Below, one piece after another: positions 12,301-23,168 of a DNA stretch of 64,000 bases (position 1 is the stretch's first letter; each line of letters opens with the position of its first letter). Source of the DNA: Benincasa hispida (lineage: Eukaryota; Streptophyta; Magnoliopsida; Cucurbitales; Cucurbitaceae); assembly GCF_009727055.1 (NCBI RefSeq), contig NC_052357.1, forward strand, positions 90,959,650 to 91,023,649. The letters run 5' to 3'. The translations under genes were made by a program, and so were the position numbers. The notes beneath the pieces were generated by a model that searched no databases, was not told the DNA's origin, and worked only from the letters and a program-made list of their open reading frames with translations.

Positions 12301-13007
12301 CAACTAAATGATCCGGCTTCTAATAAAATTGGGTAGTGGTCTGAAAAAATCCGGGCTTGTCTATTGGTTCTAGAGTTTTCAAATAACTCATCCCAACCTT
12401 TTGATATGAAGAAGTGGTCTAGTAAGGATCTTGAAACAGTGATGCCTTCCCTTGACCATGTAAATTTCCCATTACTCAACCGGATTTCTATGAGTTTTGC
12501 TTGCTCAATGAACTTATTAAACTTTCTCATGCCTCTAGTGCTTCTACCCAAGGGAAATCTTTCATGTGCTCATCTTGTGATATTAAAATCGCCACCCATA
12601 CACCACGCGTCTTCACAATAAGCTACCAAGGACAGAAGTTCTTCCCACGCAAATTTTCTTTCTTTGTAATCGGTTGGCCCATATACGTTAGTGACCCAAC
12701 AAGTCTTTTTACAATTAGTGTTGCATTTAATTGAGAGAGAGTAACCGCCTTTGAGGGTTTCTATTACTGAAATTAAGCTTGTGTCCCACATTGTTAACAA
12801 CCCACCAGAAGCACCAAAAGATTCAACGAATTCCCAATCAACATCTTTAGAACTCCATAAAGATTTAATGAAACTTGCACCAAAATTTTCCTTCTTGGAT
12901 TCTTGAATTAACACAATTTAAGGGTTAATTTTCTTTAAGAATCGTTTAAGGGCCAATCTTTTATTAATGTCTTTGAGACCTCTGGTGTTCCAGGATACTA
13001 TCTTCAT
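9340..13007 (-). pseudogene. LINE ORF2: endonuclease-reverse transcriptase, inactivated
   Basis: This would be about 1,220 codons, the usual length for a plant L1-type ORF2, starting MKIVSWNTRGLKD. The endonuclease occupies the first third (IQESKKENFG; WVTNVYGP; GGDFNITR; then SDHYPI at about 12,315). RT follows with KVSDYRPISLT, FIEGRQILD, LDMEKAFDRVDW, GLRQGDPLSPFLYL and a FADDTLLF box. Next come the thumb region and GNGSQIGF. The C-terminal zinc-binding domain and LWFERNQRIF close the protein. Stops in the same frame lie at 12,918-12,920, 12,570-12,572 (W in relatives), 10,956-10,958 (Q), 10,518-10,520 (W) and 10,188-10,190 (W). The frame shifts in a run of six G at 9752-9757. The three W-to-stop changes and the Q-to-stop change fit C-to-T decay, as in methylated DNA. 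Confidence 0.9.
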
Positions 13008-13041
13008 TTTTTCGAGAACAGTTATCAATGCCAACCAATGG

Positions 13042-14808
13042 TTAGTCCAATAATAGGCTGCATTCAATGACTAAGCTCAAAAGGTGTGCTGGGAGGTCAG
13101 AAGGGGTTGAAGGAAGGGCTGGAAGGGCAGGGTTGGGGATTTCAGTCTCGGCTGTAAGGTCCTCCCCTGTTTGAAACAGGGTATTTAGGTCAGCAAGCAG
13201 GGTTTCTTTCGGATTTAGCTCATCTTGATCTTCTGAATTGATAAACCAATCGTTTTCCTCTGTACTGATACTAAAGGGGGAATCAGGAGGACAATCTCTC
13301 TCAATGATTGATTGATGTTTAGGGGTGAAAATAGGGGTTTCTTTTGGTGGTGGTCCAGCCGGGTTGTAAAGGGGAAGAGAAGATGGATAATCTGACCTGG
13401 AATTAAAAGGCTGCTTTGGAAAAGAAGGAATTTCTGCTTCTTGGGGCTGGGAGGAGACTGAGCTGAGGGTGAGTCCAGGCTTTTGGGGTGTTCCCTCATG
13501 TGCTTGTTCTTCGATAAAAGTGTTTGGGAAAAGGTTTTGAGAGCAAGAGGGGTGGCGGGCTCTTGTTTAGTGTTTCTGGTTTGTTTGCCAAATTAAGGGG
13601 TGGTTTAATGTTAGGGGAGGAAGAGGGGCTTGGGAAGCAGAGACAGAGCAAAAGATTAACTCTGTTAGGGGGGGCAGAGGGCGGGCACGACCCCACCAAA
13701 AGGGCGGAAAAAAAAAAAAAAAAGGGGGCGGGTATCAAAAAGGGGGGGGGGGGGGGGGGCCCCCCATCCAAAAAGGGTAGGAGGGGACCGACTGTCTTGA
13801 GGTAGAGAAGGCAGCAGGGAGTGATCTGGCAAAACAAGGGGAGAGCAGGGAGAGGAATTGAGATAGAGAGCAGGGGAAGAGGAAAGCTGTGAAGGGGCTT
13901 GGGGGTTTCGGGCTTGGCTAAGACATGCTCAAACGAGGAAGAGATGAGGAAAGCACCACATTGCAGGGGACACAAAATCTTGCTTTCTTTTTCTTTTTGG
14001 CATTTGTGGTTTTTCAACTTCTTTCTCTTTCATCTTAATGGCAGCAGATGATTAATATCTATCCATGGAACGACGAGAGCCTTATCTGAAACAACAAAAT
14101 TAAAACAGGGGAACTTTTTCGGTTTCCTTTAATATGCCAAATGATCTTTCGAATGACTGCTCGGCTGCAAGGGGGGCTTCTCGGCTTCCTTTGAATTAAA
14201 AAAAGCCTTTTCAGAAGGCTGCGGCTGTGGGGGGGGGGGACTTTTCAACTTCCATATTTAAGTGATTTCCTTCGTCAGCCTCATTAAAAAAGCAAGATGG
14301 CTTTTCGACTTCCCTTATTTCTCCCAGATTGATGAAGAAGAGGTGGAGTAGGGCTGGTACGACCGGCTGGACTAAGCTTAGTAGAGGGAGGAGATGAAGA
14401 AGAACTAACCTGGAGAACAGGGGATTTTCTGAAGTATTGGATGCAGCTATCGATCATCTCCTTGAAGTCTTGCCAGCCTACTTTTTCGTTGCCGAACGGG
14501 ATGTGGATGTTCCTTCTTCCTCCTGTGATTGGCCATCCAGCATATTCAACAAACCAACTCTCCTTTGCACGAAATTTGGCAAGCCTCATGAAGCTTTGAT
14601 AAACTCTTTCCTTTAGAAGGAAAAACTCAAAGGTGGAACCATACAGTAGTCTGCGAAAGCTCTCAAGAAACCAATTAGCTGAGGTTAAGGAGAGAAGAGT
14701 GGACTGTCCCTTTTTTATGTCTTTTAAAAGGAAGTTCGATCCTTCTTGCTCCATATGGAAAGCGTGGTCAAGGATACGGCAAGAGAACGAAGTCATGGCT
14801 GGAAACAA
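13042..14808 (-). pseudogene. LINE ORF1, broken
   Basis: Two ends of one frame are recognisable. The N-terminal part (14,808-14,284) opens MFPAMTSFSCR, though MTSF at 14,796 could equally be the start. It contains FLLKDIKKGQSTLLSLTSANWFLESFRRLL and RRNIHIPFGNEKVGWQDFKEMID, a compact domain followed by a Ser/Pro-rich stretch. The C-terminal part ends SLVIECSLLLD with a stop at 13,042-13,044. The same ending (IVEACDIILG) is seen before ORF2 in the older LINE at 16,021-16,060. The middle (about 14,280-13,250) carries stops, shifts, imperfect repeats of a CTTTTCGACTTCC type, and a homopolymer patch. By position it is ORF1, expected to be an RNA-binding chaperone-like protein. I see no CCHC knuckle. 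Function is inferred from position only. Confidence 0.7.
13703..13767. other. Homopolymer patch (A17, G20, C6), suspect assembly
   Basis: About 17 A are followed by a G-run, then a run of roughly 20 G abutting six C, all within 65 bases and inside LINE ORF1. Nothing like this occurs elsewhere in the window. It breaks the ORF1 frame and looks like a consensus or gap-filling artefact rather than native sequence. Confidence 0.6.
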
Positions 14809-14994
14809 GGTAGAAACAGAGTGAGGGAGGAATGATAGAAGCCGGAAGAAGGTTGGAGGGAGAGGGGTGAGGGAGGCGGTCAGAAGGAGGGAAGTTTAGG
14901 GAGAGCATGGCGAGCTCCGGTGGGGTGGTCGGAAGGGGGGGCGTGGGGAAAGGGAGAAAAGGAGGAGAGAGGGGAGAGCATTTTTTTTCTTATA

Positions 14995-16470
14995 GGAGCT
15001 ATAATATTAGGCATTACTATTTTTAAGTTTTCTGCAAGCACTTCTACTATAAATTTATAAGATAGGGTGGTTAGGCTAATGGGTCTAAAATCTTTGACCA
15101 TTACCATATCTATCTTTTTTCTGAACCAAGCAAATGAAGTTTTCTTTTACGCAAGAATTCAGCTTGCCGTTTCCATAAAAATTTTCAAATAAACTCAAAA
15201 AATTATCTTTGAATTTCTCCCAAAACTTAATGAAGAACTCCACCATGAAGCCATCTGATCCAGGGGCTTTGTTTCTACCCAAAGATTTCAACGGCCTTCT
15301 TATTTCTTCATGTGTAAAGCAAGATACTAAATGCTTATTTTGATCCTCCGATACTACAGCCCATTCCAAATTTAGGGGGATAGACCTTGCACCCATAGGC
15401 TAGTAAGTGCCTTATAGAAGTGCAATATTATAGATTCAATTTCTCGAAAAGAAATGATTGGGATACCTTGATCATTTATCAGTTTCGCAATCAGATTCTT
15501 TCTTCTTTTTGCTGCTAAAAACCGATGGAAAAAACTAGTATTCTCATCTCCCAAATTCAACCAATTCGGCTTGCTCTTTTGCAATAAGTTCCTTTCTTCG
15601 TTACGATAGACAGCCATTAAATCAACTTTTAGAACTATCCTCATTTCATGTTCCATAAGAGGTGGAGTTATGGTTTTCTGCCTCGTTATCTCTTCTATTG
15701 ATCTCTTCTAGGAGTCTTTCTTCCTATTTTTTTTTATTGCTTTCAAAATCTGAATGTCATTTCTTTAGGACAGATTTTATACTTCTCAATTTTGAGGATA
15801 TGATAAAACCAGCCCAACCTTGGTGAGTATTACAGCTCAGATACCTTTCTATTACCCGACAACAATAATTTAGCAGCCAACTTTTTTATTTTCCTTAATT
15901 GGCGTTTAAGCGCTAATTGTTTAGATGAGTCATTGAGGCCTCTTGTATTCCACGTGAACATATTCATAGGGCAATGTAAAAAACTGCTCTTTCTGCTCTT
16001 CTGAGTGTTTTCTCTCTTTTTCACCCAAGAATTATGTCACAAGCTTCAACTATGGGCAACATATTTTGAGGGATTTCTTCCTTACCAAGGGGGACAGAAT
16101 TTGAATCACCAATTTGTCCAAAAACCTGCTGCTCTTCTGTCTGAAATAGAGGATGAATATCCTCCCCGACCTCAGCTTCAGAGTCAGCAACTTGAAATTC
16201 CTGTGTCAAATCGATCAATTTCCTCACTGCTTGTACTTACAATTGAATCAACATCAGAGTCAATTGACTTGGGACAATTGCCACTTGGTATATCAATTGG
16301 AGTACCTCGCATAAAAGGTGCATTGGAGCCTGAGATTTTAAACTCTGAAAGAATAAAATTATTAGGCGAAAAATGAGACTATACTGACCTTTTGACTGAG
16401 AGATAAGGAGCTTGAACTCGAACGCAGCACTCTAACAAGTCTGAGTTAACTATTGTAGACCATGAATTCA
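14995..16470 (-). mobile_element. Inverted LINE (lineage A), 5' part
   Basis: This continues the element at 6678-8994. On the minus strand from about 15,107 upward it shows KDFRPISLTTLSYK and IMPNIIAP, APGSDGFMVEFFIKFW (15,085-15,396) and NTSFFHRFLAAKRR (15,372-15,656). A reading WLLNYCCRVIERYL at about 15,880-15,840 is joined directly to the ORF2 start MNMFTWNTRGLNDSSKQLALKRQLRKIKK (15,966-15,890). The whole endonuclease core, over 200 codons compared with the 9-13 kb copy, has been deleted. Upstream, 16,021-16,227 reads as the C-terminal end of ORF1 (VEACDIILG). The 5' boundary is near 16,450-16,475, where plus-strand LINE coding resumes. Confidence 0.85.
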
Positions 16471-16473
16471 CTA

Positions 16474-17384
16474 AAGAGGTCCTTTTTCGTATAAAATGCT
16501 TGGGATTCATGGTGTTCTGATATTCCTTTCAAGGTTTGCTTTCTTAAGCTTTTTCACATTACTTCTTCTCCAAAACACAGTGTCAATGATCATTGGGACT
16601 CGGTTATTGTTTCTTGGAACCTTTTATTTCGTAGGCGGCTAAAAGAAGAGGAGACTGTTGAATTTCAGTAACTGCTGTGTAAAATTGAGTGCACTAGAAT
16701 TTCGTCTTTACCAGATTCGAGATTATGGTCTTTGGATGCTTCAGGAAGGTACTCGATGAAATCTTTGTCACAATATTTGATTGCTTCTACTCCTCTCGAA
16801 AAGGTGATGTACAAAGCCCTTTGGAAATAAAAAAGTCCTAAAAGAATCAATATTTTAACTTGGATTCTGCCTTATGGCTCCATTAATTGCTCTTTTACTT
16901 TCCAACATAAGATGCGGAATAATCATCTTTCACCCTCAATTTATCCACTGTGTTTAGCCAATGGAGAAGATTTGCAGTATTTGTTGTTCTTTCTCAAGAA
17001 ATTGCTGGTGGAACTTATTTTCTAACTTCAGTTTGCTGTGGGTTTTTGGGAACAATGTAAAGAGGATAAAATTTCATATCTTTTGGTTGGTCCTTCTCTG
17101 TCTTCTAGAGTTCAGATTTTTTTGGCCAAATGCAGTTAAAGATTTGGTTTGAATGTAATCAGAGAATTTGCCATGATAATTACAAGGATTGGTTAGACAA
17201 ATAGGGTTCAATTCGTCTTTTAGCTTCTTCTTGGACTTTGCAGTTCACGCTCTTTGAAGTTTATTCTATTCAGGATATTTGCCTCAATTAGAATGCTTTT
17301 GTTTTTTTCTATATAATAAAGTATTTTAGATCTATTGTAATCTCTAAAATCTCGTTTTGTATTGGATATGATGAGGGTGCTATG
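16474..17384 (+). mobile_element. Old LINE (lineage A), part 2 of 3
   Basis: The plus-strand reading resumes at AWDSWCSDIPFKVCFLKLF (about 16,485-16,545). It passes through NDHWDSVIVSWNLLFRRRLKEEE, SLPDSRLWSLDASGRYSMKSLSQYL and RINILTWILPYG, then a degraded zinc-binding domain. The tail contains FWPNAVKDLV and ENLP. About eight codons expected between part 1 (ending AKFKL) and this point are missing. The sequence stops at GATGAGGGTGCTATG, where a Ty3 element has inserted. The remaining 3' UTR is at 23,169-23,314. There are many stops and shifts. Confidence 0.85.
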
Positions 17385-17878
17385 TGTAACGGTCATGTTG
17401 GTTTAGGGATTATTGCCCATGGCTACATGCCCAATCCAACCCCTATTTATCATGCTTTCATGTTATGTATTTCATTAGTTAAGTTAGTTTGTTTTCCTTG
17501 TACTTTTGTTATAAGTGACCGCTCGCCCTTTTGCATATGCAAGGGTGCCAGTTGGCTTTTTGTTCAGAATGCACAATATGGGGATAAGACTAATCGTCAT
17601 ATCCTCATACTCAGAGTGTTATGCTATAAAGCCGTTGTTGCTTATTGCTTTCTCCTACTACAATCTTTCTTTACTCAAATCATGTTTTCAAACGTTTGCG
17701 AAAACCTTTTCCTCTAAACCAGTTTTCTAAAACCGTTTTCTCCGAAACAGGGGTGGAGGTTGTGAGAGACACTCGTTGTGCCATCAGCGATCCGTATTTG
17801 AATAGGCTGACTTGTTCTTGAACGAGAACAAGTGTCGCACAATTGCTAAGTGAAGTTTTTGAAAGGACGATTGTGACA
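17385..17878 (+). repeat. 5' LTR of the chromovirus (494 bp)
   Basis: TGTAACGG...GTGACA. The left edge abuts target duplication CTATG, and the right edge is followed by GT and the primer site. It shares its length and order of blocks with 22,688-23,168. Confidence 0.93.
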
Positions 17879-17880
17879 GT

Positions 17881-17893
17881 TGGTATCAGAGCC
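17881..17893 (+). promoter_or_regulatory. Primer-binding site (initiator Met tRNA type)
   Basis: TGGTATCAGAGCC matches the usual plant retrotransposon primer site complementary to the 3' end of initiator tRNA-Met. It starts two bases after the 5' LTR. Confidence 0.9.
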
Positions 17894-17925
17894 ACATTGG
17901 CTCTAGAAGTTGAGAAGCTACCATC

Positions 17926-19155
17926 ATGTCTGCTACAAAACAGTTGGGCAAGCCCCACATTGACCTGTTGGTTGAGATAGAAGAGCAACTGCTCTATCTA
18001 AGAGAAGTCCCTGATCATGTTAGGTTCCTAGAAAGTTTATTAGAAGAAATCTCTATGAAGGCCGACGGAATCGATGCGGTAGCTAGCTGTTTAGATGGAG
18101 TGCTCGTCGAGGAGTTGATGACGAGGGTTGGAACCCTAGAAGCAAAGGCTACAAGATCTGGTAGCTTCAGGCGTGGGGACAGCTCGACGAGCTCTGTTGC
18201 TCATATGGAAGAGTGTGTCGAAGAACTAGACAACTCACGAAAAGCGATAATTCAGATCGTGAATAGTTTGTCGAAAGACTTTAAAGCCACCCTCAATGTT
18301 GTCAGGACAGAGATCGCAGATGTTAGTGCAAGACTAAACCTCACCACGAGAGCGGTGGGAAACCAAGCCCCAGTTGGGGGTGCGGTCCAATTTAACTGGG
18401 TGAAAGTACTCGAACCTAAGCCCTTCTATGGGGCTAAAGCCCTAGAGAATTTCATCTTTGATATGGAGCAATATTTCATGGCTACGAATACAGTGACTGA
18501 AGAATCTAAGATCACCTTGGCGACGATGCACCTGGCAGACAATGCCAAGTTATGGTGGAGGTCCCGTTTCATGGACATCCAAGAGGGTCGATGTACCATT
18601 GACATGTGGGATAGGCCGAAACGGGAATTGCATTCTCAGTTCTTCCCTGAGAACGTCGAAATTTTGGCAAGACGCAAACTACGGGAACTGGAACATACTG
18701 GTAGTATTAGGGAATACGTAAAGCAATTCGCGGGACTGATGTTGGACATCCGAGATATGTCATAGAAAGACAGAGTTTTCTGTTTTGTCAAAGGCCTTAA
18801 GACATGGGTGAAAACCAAATTGTATGAACAGAGAGTCCAGAGTCTCTCTGAAGCCTAAACTATCGTAGAACGACTGTTTGATCTCAACAATGACATGCCT
18901 CAGGAATTGAGGCGGAATCCAACCTCTTCTAGTGGGAGTAACAAACCGAACATATCTAGCTCTCCCAATAGTGGGGGAGGAGACAAAGCAGGAGGAATGG
19001 ATCGTAAACCCTTCCAACCAAACGGGGGATATATGGGGTATGCGCCTAATCAACAACAGAGCAATTATAAAGGGGAACCCCTCTCGTGCTTCCTATGTAA
19101 GGGGCTCCATCGAGTGTATGAATGTCGAAATCGAGCGACCCTCAAAGCTTTCTAG
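17926..19155 (+). pseudogene. Chromovirus gag, with in-frame stops
   Basis: The frame opens MSATKQLGKPHIDLL at 17,926, 33 bases after the primer site. It contains the retrotransposon gag domain (KPFYGAKALENFIFDMEQYF; LATMHLADNAKLWWRSRF; LRELEHTGSIREYVKQFAGLML). After stops at 18,763-18,765 and about 18,856 the same frame continues through a Ser/Gly/Asn-rich linker. It reaches a knuckle CFLCKGLHRVYEC (CX2CX3HX4C, about 19,087-19,125). It would form the particle and bind RNA. A further stop at 19,153 separates it from the protease region. Confidence 0.88.
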
Positions 19156-19343
19156 GCTTCGTTGGCAACAAACTCTGAAACTGAGGGAGAAATAGCTGAG
19201 TCAAACACGCCAACAGAAGAAGGTAACGAAAACCAACGCATGGGGGCCCTAAAGCTTTTATTTGCCCTCCAAAAGAAGACAAAAGGAAACAAGGAACCAG
19301 TGGAACGTGGGCTCATGTATGTTGAGGCATGGGTGAACCATAA

Positions 19344-22300
19344 TTGGCCAAGAGCACGATGATCGACTTCGGCGCCACCCATAACTTTATGATTGAGACA
19401 GAAGCCTGTCGCCTCAACCTGCAGTGGGACAAAGGCCCAGGCAAAATGAAAGCGGTCAACTTAGTCGCCCTACCCATTGTGGGAATTGCCCGAAGGGCAA
19501 CGACAAAACTAGGTTCGTGGGTTGGACAAACCGGTTTTATGATCGTAAAAATGGATGACTTAGAGGATTGTGTTAGGGATGGAATTTCTCCTTGAACACA
19601 AGGTCATCCTTATGCCTCTGGCAAATGTTTGGTAATAACAGGGTTGAGTGCCACTATTGTCCAAACAATCATCAAGCAACCAGACGGAGTGAAAATGATA
19701 TCGGCCCTCCAACTGAAGAGAGGGCTAGCCTGTGTGAACCTACCTTCATGGCCATCCCCATGATCGGGGAAGAAGATCTGAAATAATCTATTCCCGAGGA
19801 GATCCAGTATGTGTTAGACAAATACATCGACGTCATGCTAGAAAGTTTGTTGAAAACCCTGCCTCCACAGAGGGGGATAGATCATGAGATTGAGTTGCTA
19901 CTCGGGGCCAGACCCCCCCTGCTAAAAATGCATATCGCATGGTGCCGCCAAAGTTGGCAGAACTTAGAAAGCAGTTAGACGAATTGTTGAATGCGGGATT
20001 CATTAGACCCACTAAAGCGCTCTACGGGGACCATGTGTTGTTTCAGAAAAAGGATAGAAGCCTCCAATTGTGCTTTGACTACAGAGCATTGAACAAGCTC
20101 ACGGTCCGGAACAAGTACTCTCTACCCATCATCACTGACCTGTTCGATTGTCTTCATGGGGCCAAGTACTTTACAAAGCTTGATCTAAGATCAGGGTACT
20201 ACCAGGTTCACATTGCAGAGAGTGATGAGCCAAAGACCACCCGTGTTACGTGATACGGGGCATTTGAGTTCCTAGTCATGCCCTTCGGCCTCACCAACAC
20301 CCCTGTTACATTCTGTACATTAATGAACCAAGTGTTTCACAAATATCTAGACAAGTTTGTGGTAGTCTACCTTGATGATATAGTTGTGTACAGCCCGTCC
20401 ATGGAGGAACATAAAGTCCACCCATAGTTAGTTCTCGAAAAGTTGAGGAAGAATCAGTTATATGTAAAAAGAGAAAAGTGCTCATTTGCATAGCAGCGTA
20501 TCAACTTCCTTGGCCATATGATCGAATGCGGGCGAATAGGGATGGAAGAGCAGAAACTTGCGGCCATCCGAGATCGGAAAGTGCTGACCTCCGTCATTGA
20601 TCTGCGATCTTTCCTCGGATTAGTCAATTACTATTGACGGTTCGTGGAAGGATTCTCTATAAAGGTAGGACCCTTGATGGAGTTATTGAAAGATACAAGT
20701 TGGAGGTGGACTCCAGAGTGTCAAGCTGCTTTTGAAGGCTTGAAGAAGGCCATGATGGAGGGCCCTATCCTTGGGATAGCTGACATTACTAAGCCCTTCG
20801 AAGTCGAGACGGATGCATCAGACTTTGCTTTGGGGGGTGTTCTTCTCCAGGATGGACACCCCATTGTGTACAAGAGCCATAAGTTGAATGACGATGAGAA
20901 GCAGTATGCCGCTTCAGAAAAAGAAATGCTAGCAGTTGTTCATTGTCTAAGAGCCCGGAGACAATACCTCCTAGGTGCCAAGTTTGTGGTCAAGACAGAC
21001 AACAATTCAATATGCCACTTTTTCAGCCAACCCAAGTTATCATCGAAACAGGCACGATGGCAAGAATGCTTAGCTGAATTTGACTTTCAATTTGAACATA
21101 GGCCGGGTAAGGCTAACCAAGTAGTTGACGCTCTCAGTCTAAAGAGCGAGCATCCGGCCTTGTGCACGTTCACCCATCTAAAAGCCAGTAGTTTGAGTGG
21201 GAGCATTTGAAAGACGATTAAGGCACATCTAACAAATGATAAAGCGGCCCAGGCAATTGTACAACTAGCGAAAGAAGGGAAAACTCGGCAGTTTTGGGTC
21301 AAAGACAACTTTCTCCTCACCAAAGGTAACCGCCTATATGTCCCTCGGTCAGGGGATTTGCGGAGATTATTGATGAAAGAATGTCATGACACATTGTGGG
21401 TCAGGCACAATGGCTGGCAAAGAACTTACGCACTATTGAAACAAGGCTACTATTGGCCGAGCCTCAAAGACGATGCCATGCAATACACCAAAGCTTGCCT
21501 TGTTTGTCAACAAGACAAAGTCGAAAGGACGAAGTTAGCGGGTTTACTAGAACCCCCGTCGGTGCCCTCAATACCATGGGAAAGTGTATCCCTTGACTTC
21601 ATCACGCACCTGCCGAAAGTTGGAGAATTTGAATCCATGCTGGTCATCATTGACAGATTCTCGAAATATGCCATATTCATCCTAACGCCGAAACTGTGTT
21701 CTGCAGAAATGACAGCCCACTTATTCTTCAAGCATGTCATGAAACTGTGGGGTGTTCCCGTGAGCATCGTTAGTGACCATGACGGAAGATACACTGGGAC
21801 GTTCTGGACAAAATTATTCTAAATGTTGGATTCGACTTTGAACATCTCGTCGAGCTATCATCCACAAACCGATGGGCAAACAGAACGTTTCAATAGCATG
21901 CTTGAAGAGTATCTGCGACACTTCATCGATGCAAGACAGAAGAATTGGCTTCAGATGTTGGATGTTGCCAAATTTAGCTTCAACAGCCAGAAAAGCTCGT
22001 CCATGGGAAAGACACCCTTTGAAGTTGTTTTGCGGTCGACAGCCCCTCATGCCTCACATCATAGACCACCTCTATGCAGGAAAGAGCCCTCAGGCACATA
22101 GCTTCACCAAAGAGTTGAGACAGTCTTCTGAAGTTGCTCGTGCGTGCTTAGAGAAAGCGTCAGCACATGAAGAATTGGGCTGATACGAAGCGTAGATCTC
22201 GTGAGTTCCAAATGGGCTACCACGTATTGATTAAACTATGGTCAGAACAGTTTCGGTTTGATGGCCAATGAGACCAACACCTAGTGAGGAAATATGAAGG

Positions 22301-22646
22301 ACCAATCGAAGTGATCGAGAAAATCAGAAAAACCTTTTATCGGGTTCAGTTGCCCTCATGGATGAAGATTCACCCTGTCATCCATGTTAGCAATCTGAAA
22401 CCCTACCACCCCGATCCCAATGACGAACAACACAACACAGTGACACGTCCATCGGTCACAATGAAGAACACGATTGAGAAAGAAGTTGACGAAATTCTTG
22501 CTGAACAAACACGCCACATTGGACGACCAAGACGAGATGTACATGAGTTCTTGATGAAGTGGAAAGACCTCTTAGATGAAGAGATCAGTTGGGAGCGTGC
22601 AGAAGACCTGAAGAATGTTGTTCAACAAATTACTGAGTTCGAATAG
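19344..22646 (+). pseudogene. Chromovirus pol: PR-RT-RNaseH-IN-chromodomain, broken
   Basis: Protease: IDFGATHNFM at about 19,360, with the usual Ser/Thr of D-[ST]-G replaced by Phe. [30 protein letters not shown], then a TGA at 20,251-20,253, MPFGLTNTP and the catalytic YLDDIVVYS (about 20,370-20,395). RNase H: ETDASDFALGGVL and AVVHCLRARRQYL. Integrase: an HX-H...CLVCQ zinc region (21,380-21,510), SLDFITHLP and VSDHDGRYTG, then a stop at 21,820-21,822 and a TDGQTERFNSMLEEYL block. After a frame change the C-terminus has a chromodomain (VDEILAEQ...FLMKWKDLLDEEISWE, about 22,480-22,600). Many lesions are CGA or CAG turned to stop. It cannot make a working polyprotein. Confidence 0.92.
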
Positions 22647-22676
22647 AGTCGGTTGACGGGGTCATCAACCAATTGA

Positions 22677-22687
22677 GTGGGGGAGAA
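22677..22687 (+). promoter_or_regulatory. Polypurine tract
   Basis: GTGGGGGAGAA lies directly before the 3' LTR, the expected primer for plus-strand DNA synthesis. Confidence 0.85.
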
Positions 22688-23168
22688 TGTAACAGTCATG
22701 CTTGTCCAGGGCATGTTGCCCATGGCCGCATGTCCAATCCAACCCTTATTTATCATACTTTCATGTTATGTATTTTATTAGTTAAGTTAGTTTGCTTTCC
22801 TTGTACTTGTGTTGTAAGTGAACACTCGTCCTTTTGCATATACAAGGTGCCAGTTGGCTTTTTGTTCAGAATGCACTATATGGGGATAAGACTAACCATC
22901 ATATCCTCATACTCGGAGTGCTATGCTATAAAGCCATTGTGGTTGCTTATTGCTTTCTAACCTATTACAATCTTTCTTTACTCAAATCATGCTTTCAAAC
23001 GTTTGCGAAAACCTTTTCCTCTAAACCCGTTTTCTAAAACCATTTTCTCCAAAACGGGGGTGGAGGTTGTGAGATGCACTCGTTGTGCGGAATTGGTTGA
23101 CTTGTTCTTAAGCGGGAGTAAGTGTCGCACAATCTCTAAGTGAAGCCTCTGAAAGGGTGATTGTGACA
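22688..23168 (+). repeat. 3' LTR of the chromovirus (481 bp)
   Basis: It starts TGTAACAG after the polypurine tract and ends GTGACA before target duplication CTATG at 23,169-23,173. It is 13 bases shorter than the 5' LTR. Confidence 0.93.

Larger units (their letters stand above)
8995..14994 (-). mobile_element. Full-length LINE, 6.0 kb, inserted in another LINE
   Basis: Both ends are defined by the 14 bp duplication GGAGCTATAATATT at 8981-8994 and 14995-15008. Excising the insert plus one copy rejoins the host LINE reading PNIIAP...GRQILD. In minus orientation it has a short CT-rich 5' leader (about 14,830-14,985), ORF1 (about 14,808-13,042), a 34 bp gap, ORF2 (13,007-9,340), and a 3' UTR with the lineage A tail motif at 9104-9144. 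A short poly-A lies next to the duplication. It is the only LINE here with both ends. ORF1 is broken, and ORF2 has five in-frame stops and one shift, so it is inactive. Confidence 0.92.
17385..23168 (+). mobile_element. Ty3/gypsy chromovirus, complete structure, 5,784 bp
   Basis: The LTRs begin TGTAAC and end TGTGACA (5' LTR 17,385-17,878; 3' LTR 22,688-23,168). The element is flanked by the 5 bp duplication CTATG (17,380-17,384 and 23,169-23,173). It has an initiator-Met-type primer site TGGTATCAGAGCC at 17,881, two bases after the LTR. Gag, a CCHC knuckle, protease, RT, RNase H, integrase and a C-terminal chromodomain follow in Ty3 order, and a purine tract GTGGGGGAGAA precedes the 3' LTR. 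The LTRs differ at 14 of the first 99 aligned positions (my count), so the insertion is old. Several stops and shifts make it inactive. A chromodomain plus a CX2CX3HX4C knuckle suggests the Del/Galadriel side of the chromoviruses, but the lineage is not certain. Confidence 0.95.

Noticed and set aside
13524..13805. 93-codon plus frame rich in Gly and Lys
   Set aside because: Antisense to LINE ORF1 and built partly from the poly-A and poly-G runs.
13496..14017. 173-codon minus frame, very Pro/Ser-rich, within LINE ORF1
   Set aside because: It runs through the homopolymer patch and is out of frame with both recognisable ends of ORF1; a frame-shadow, not a protein of its own.
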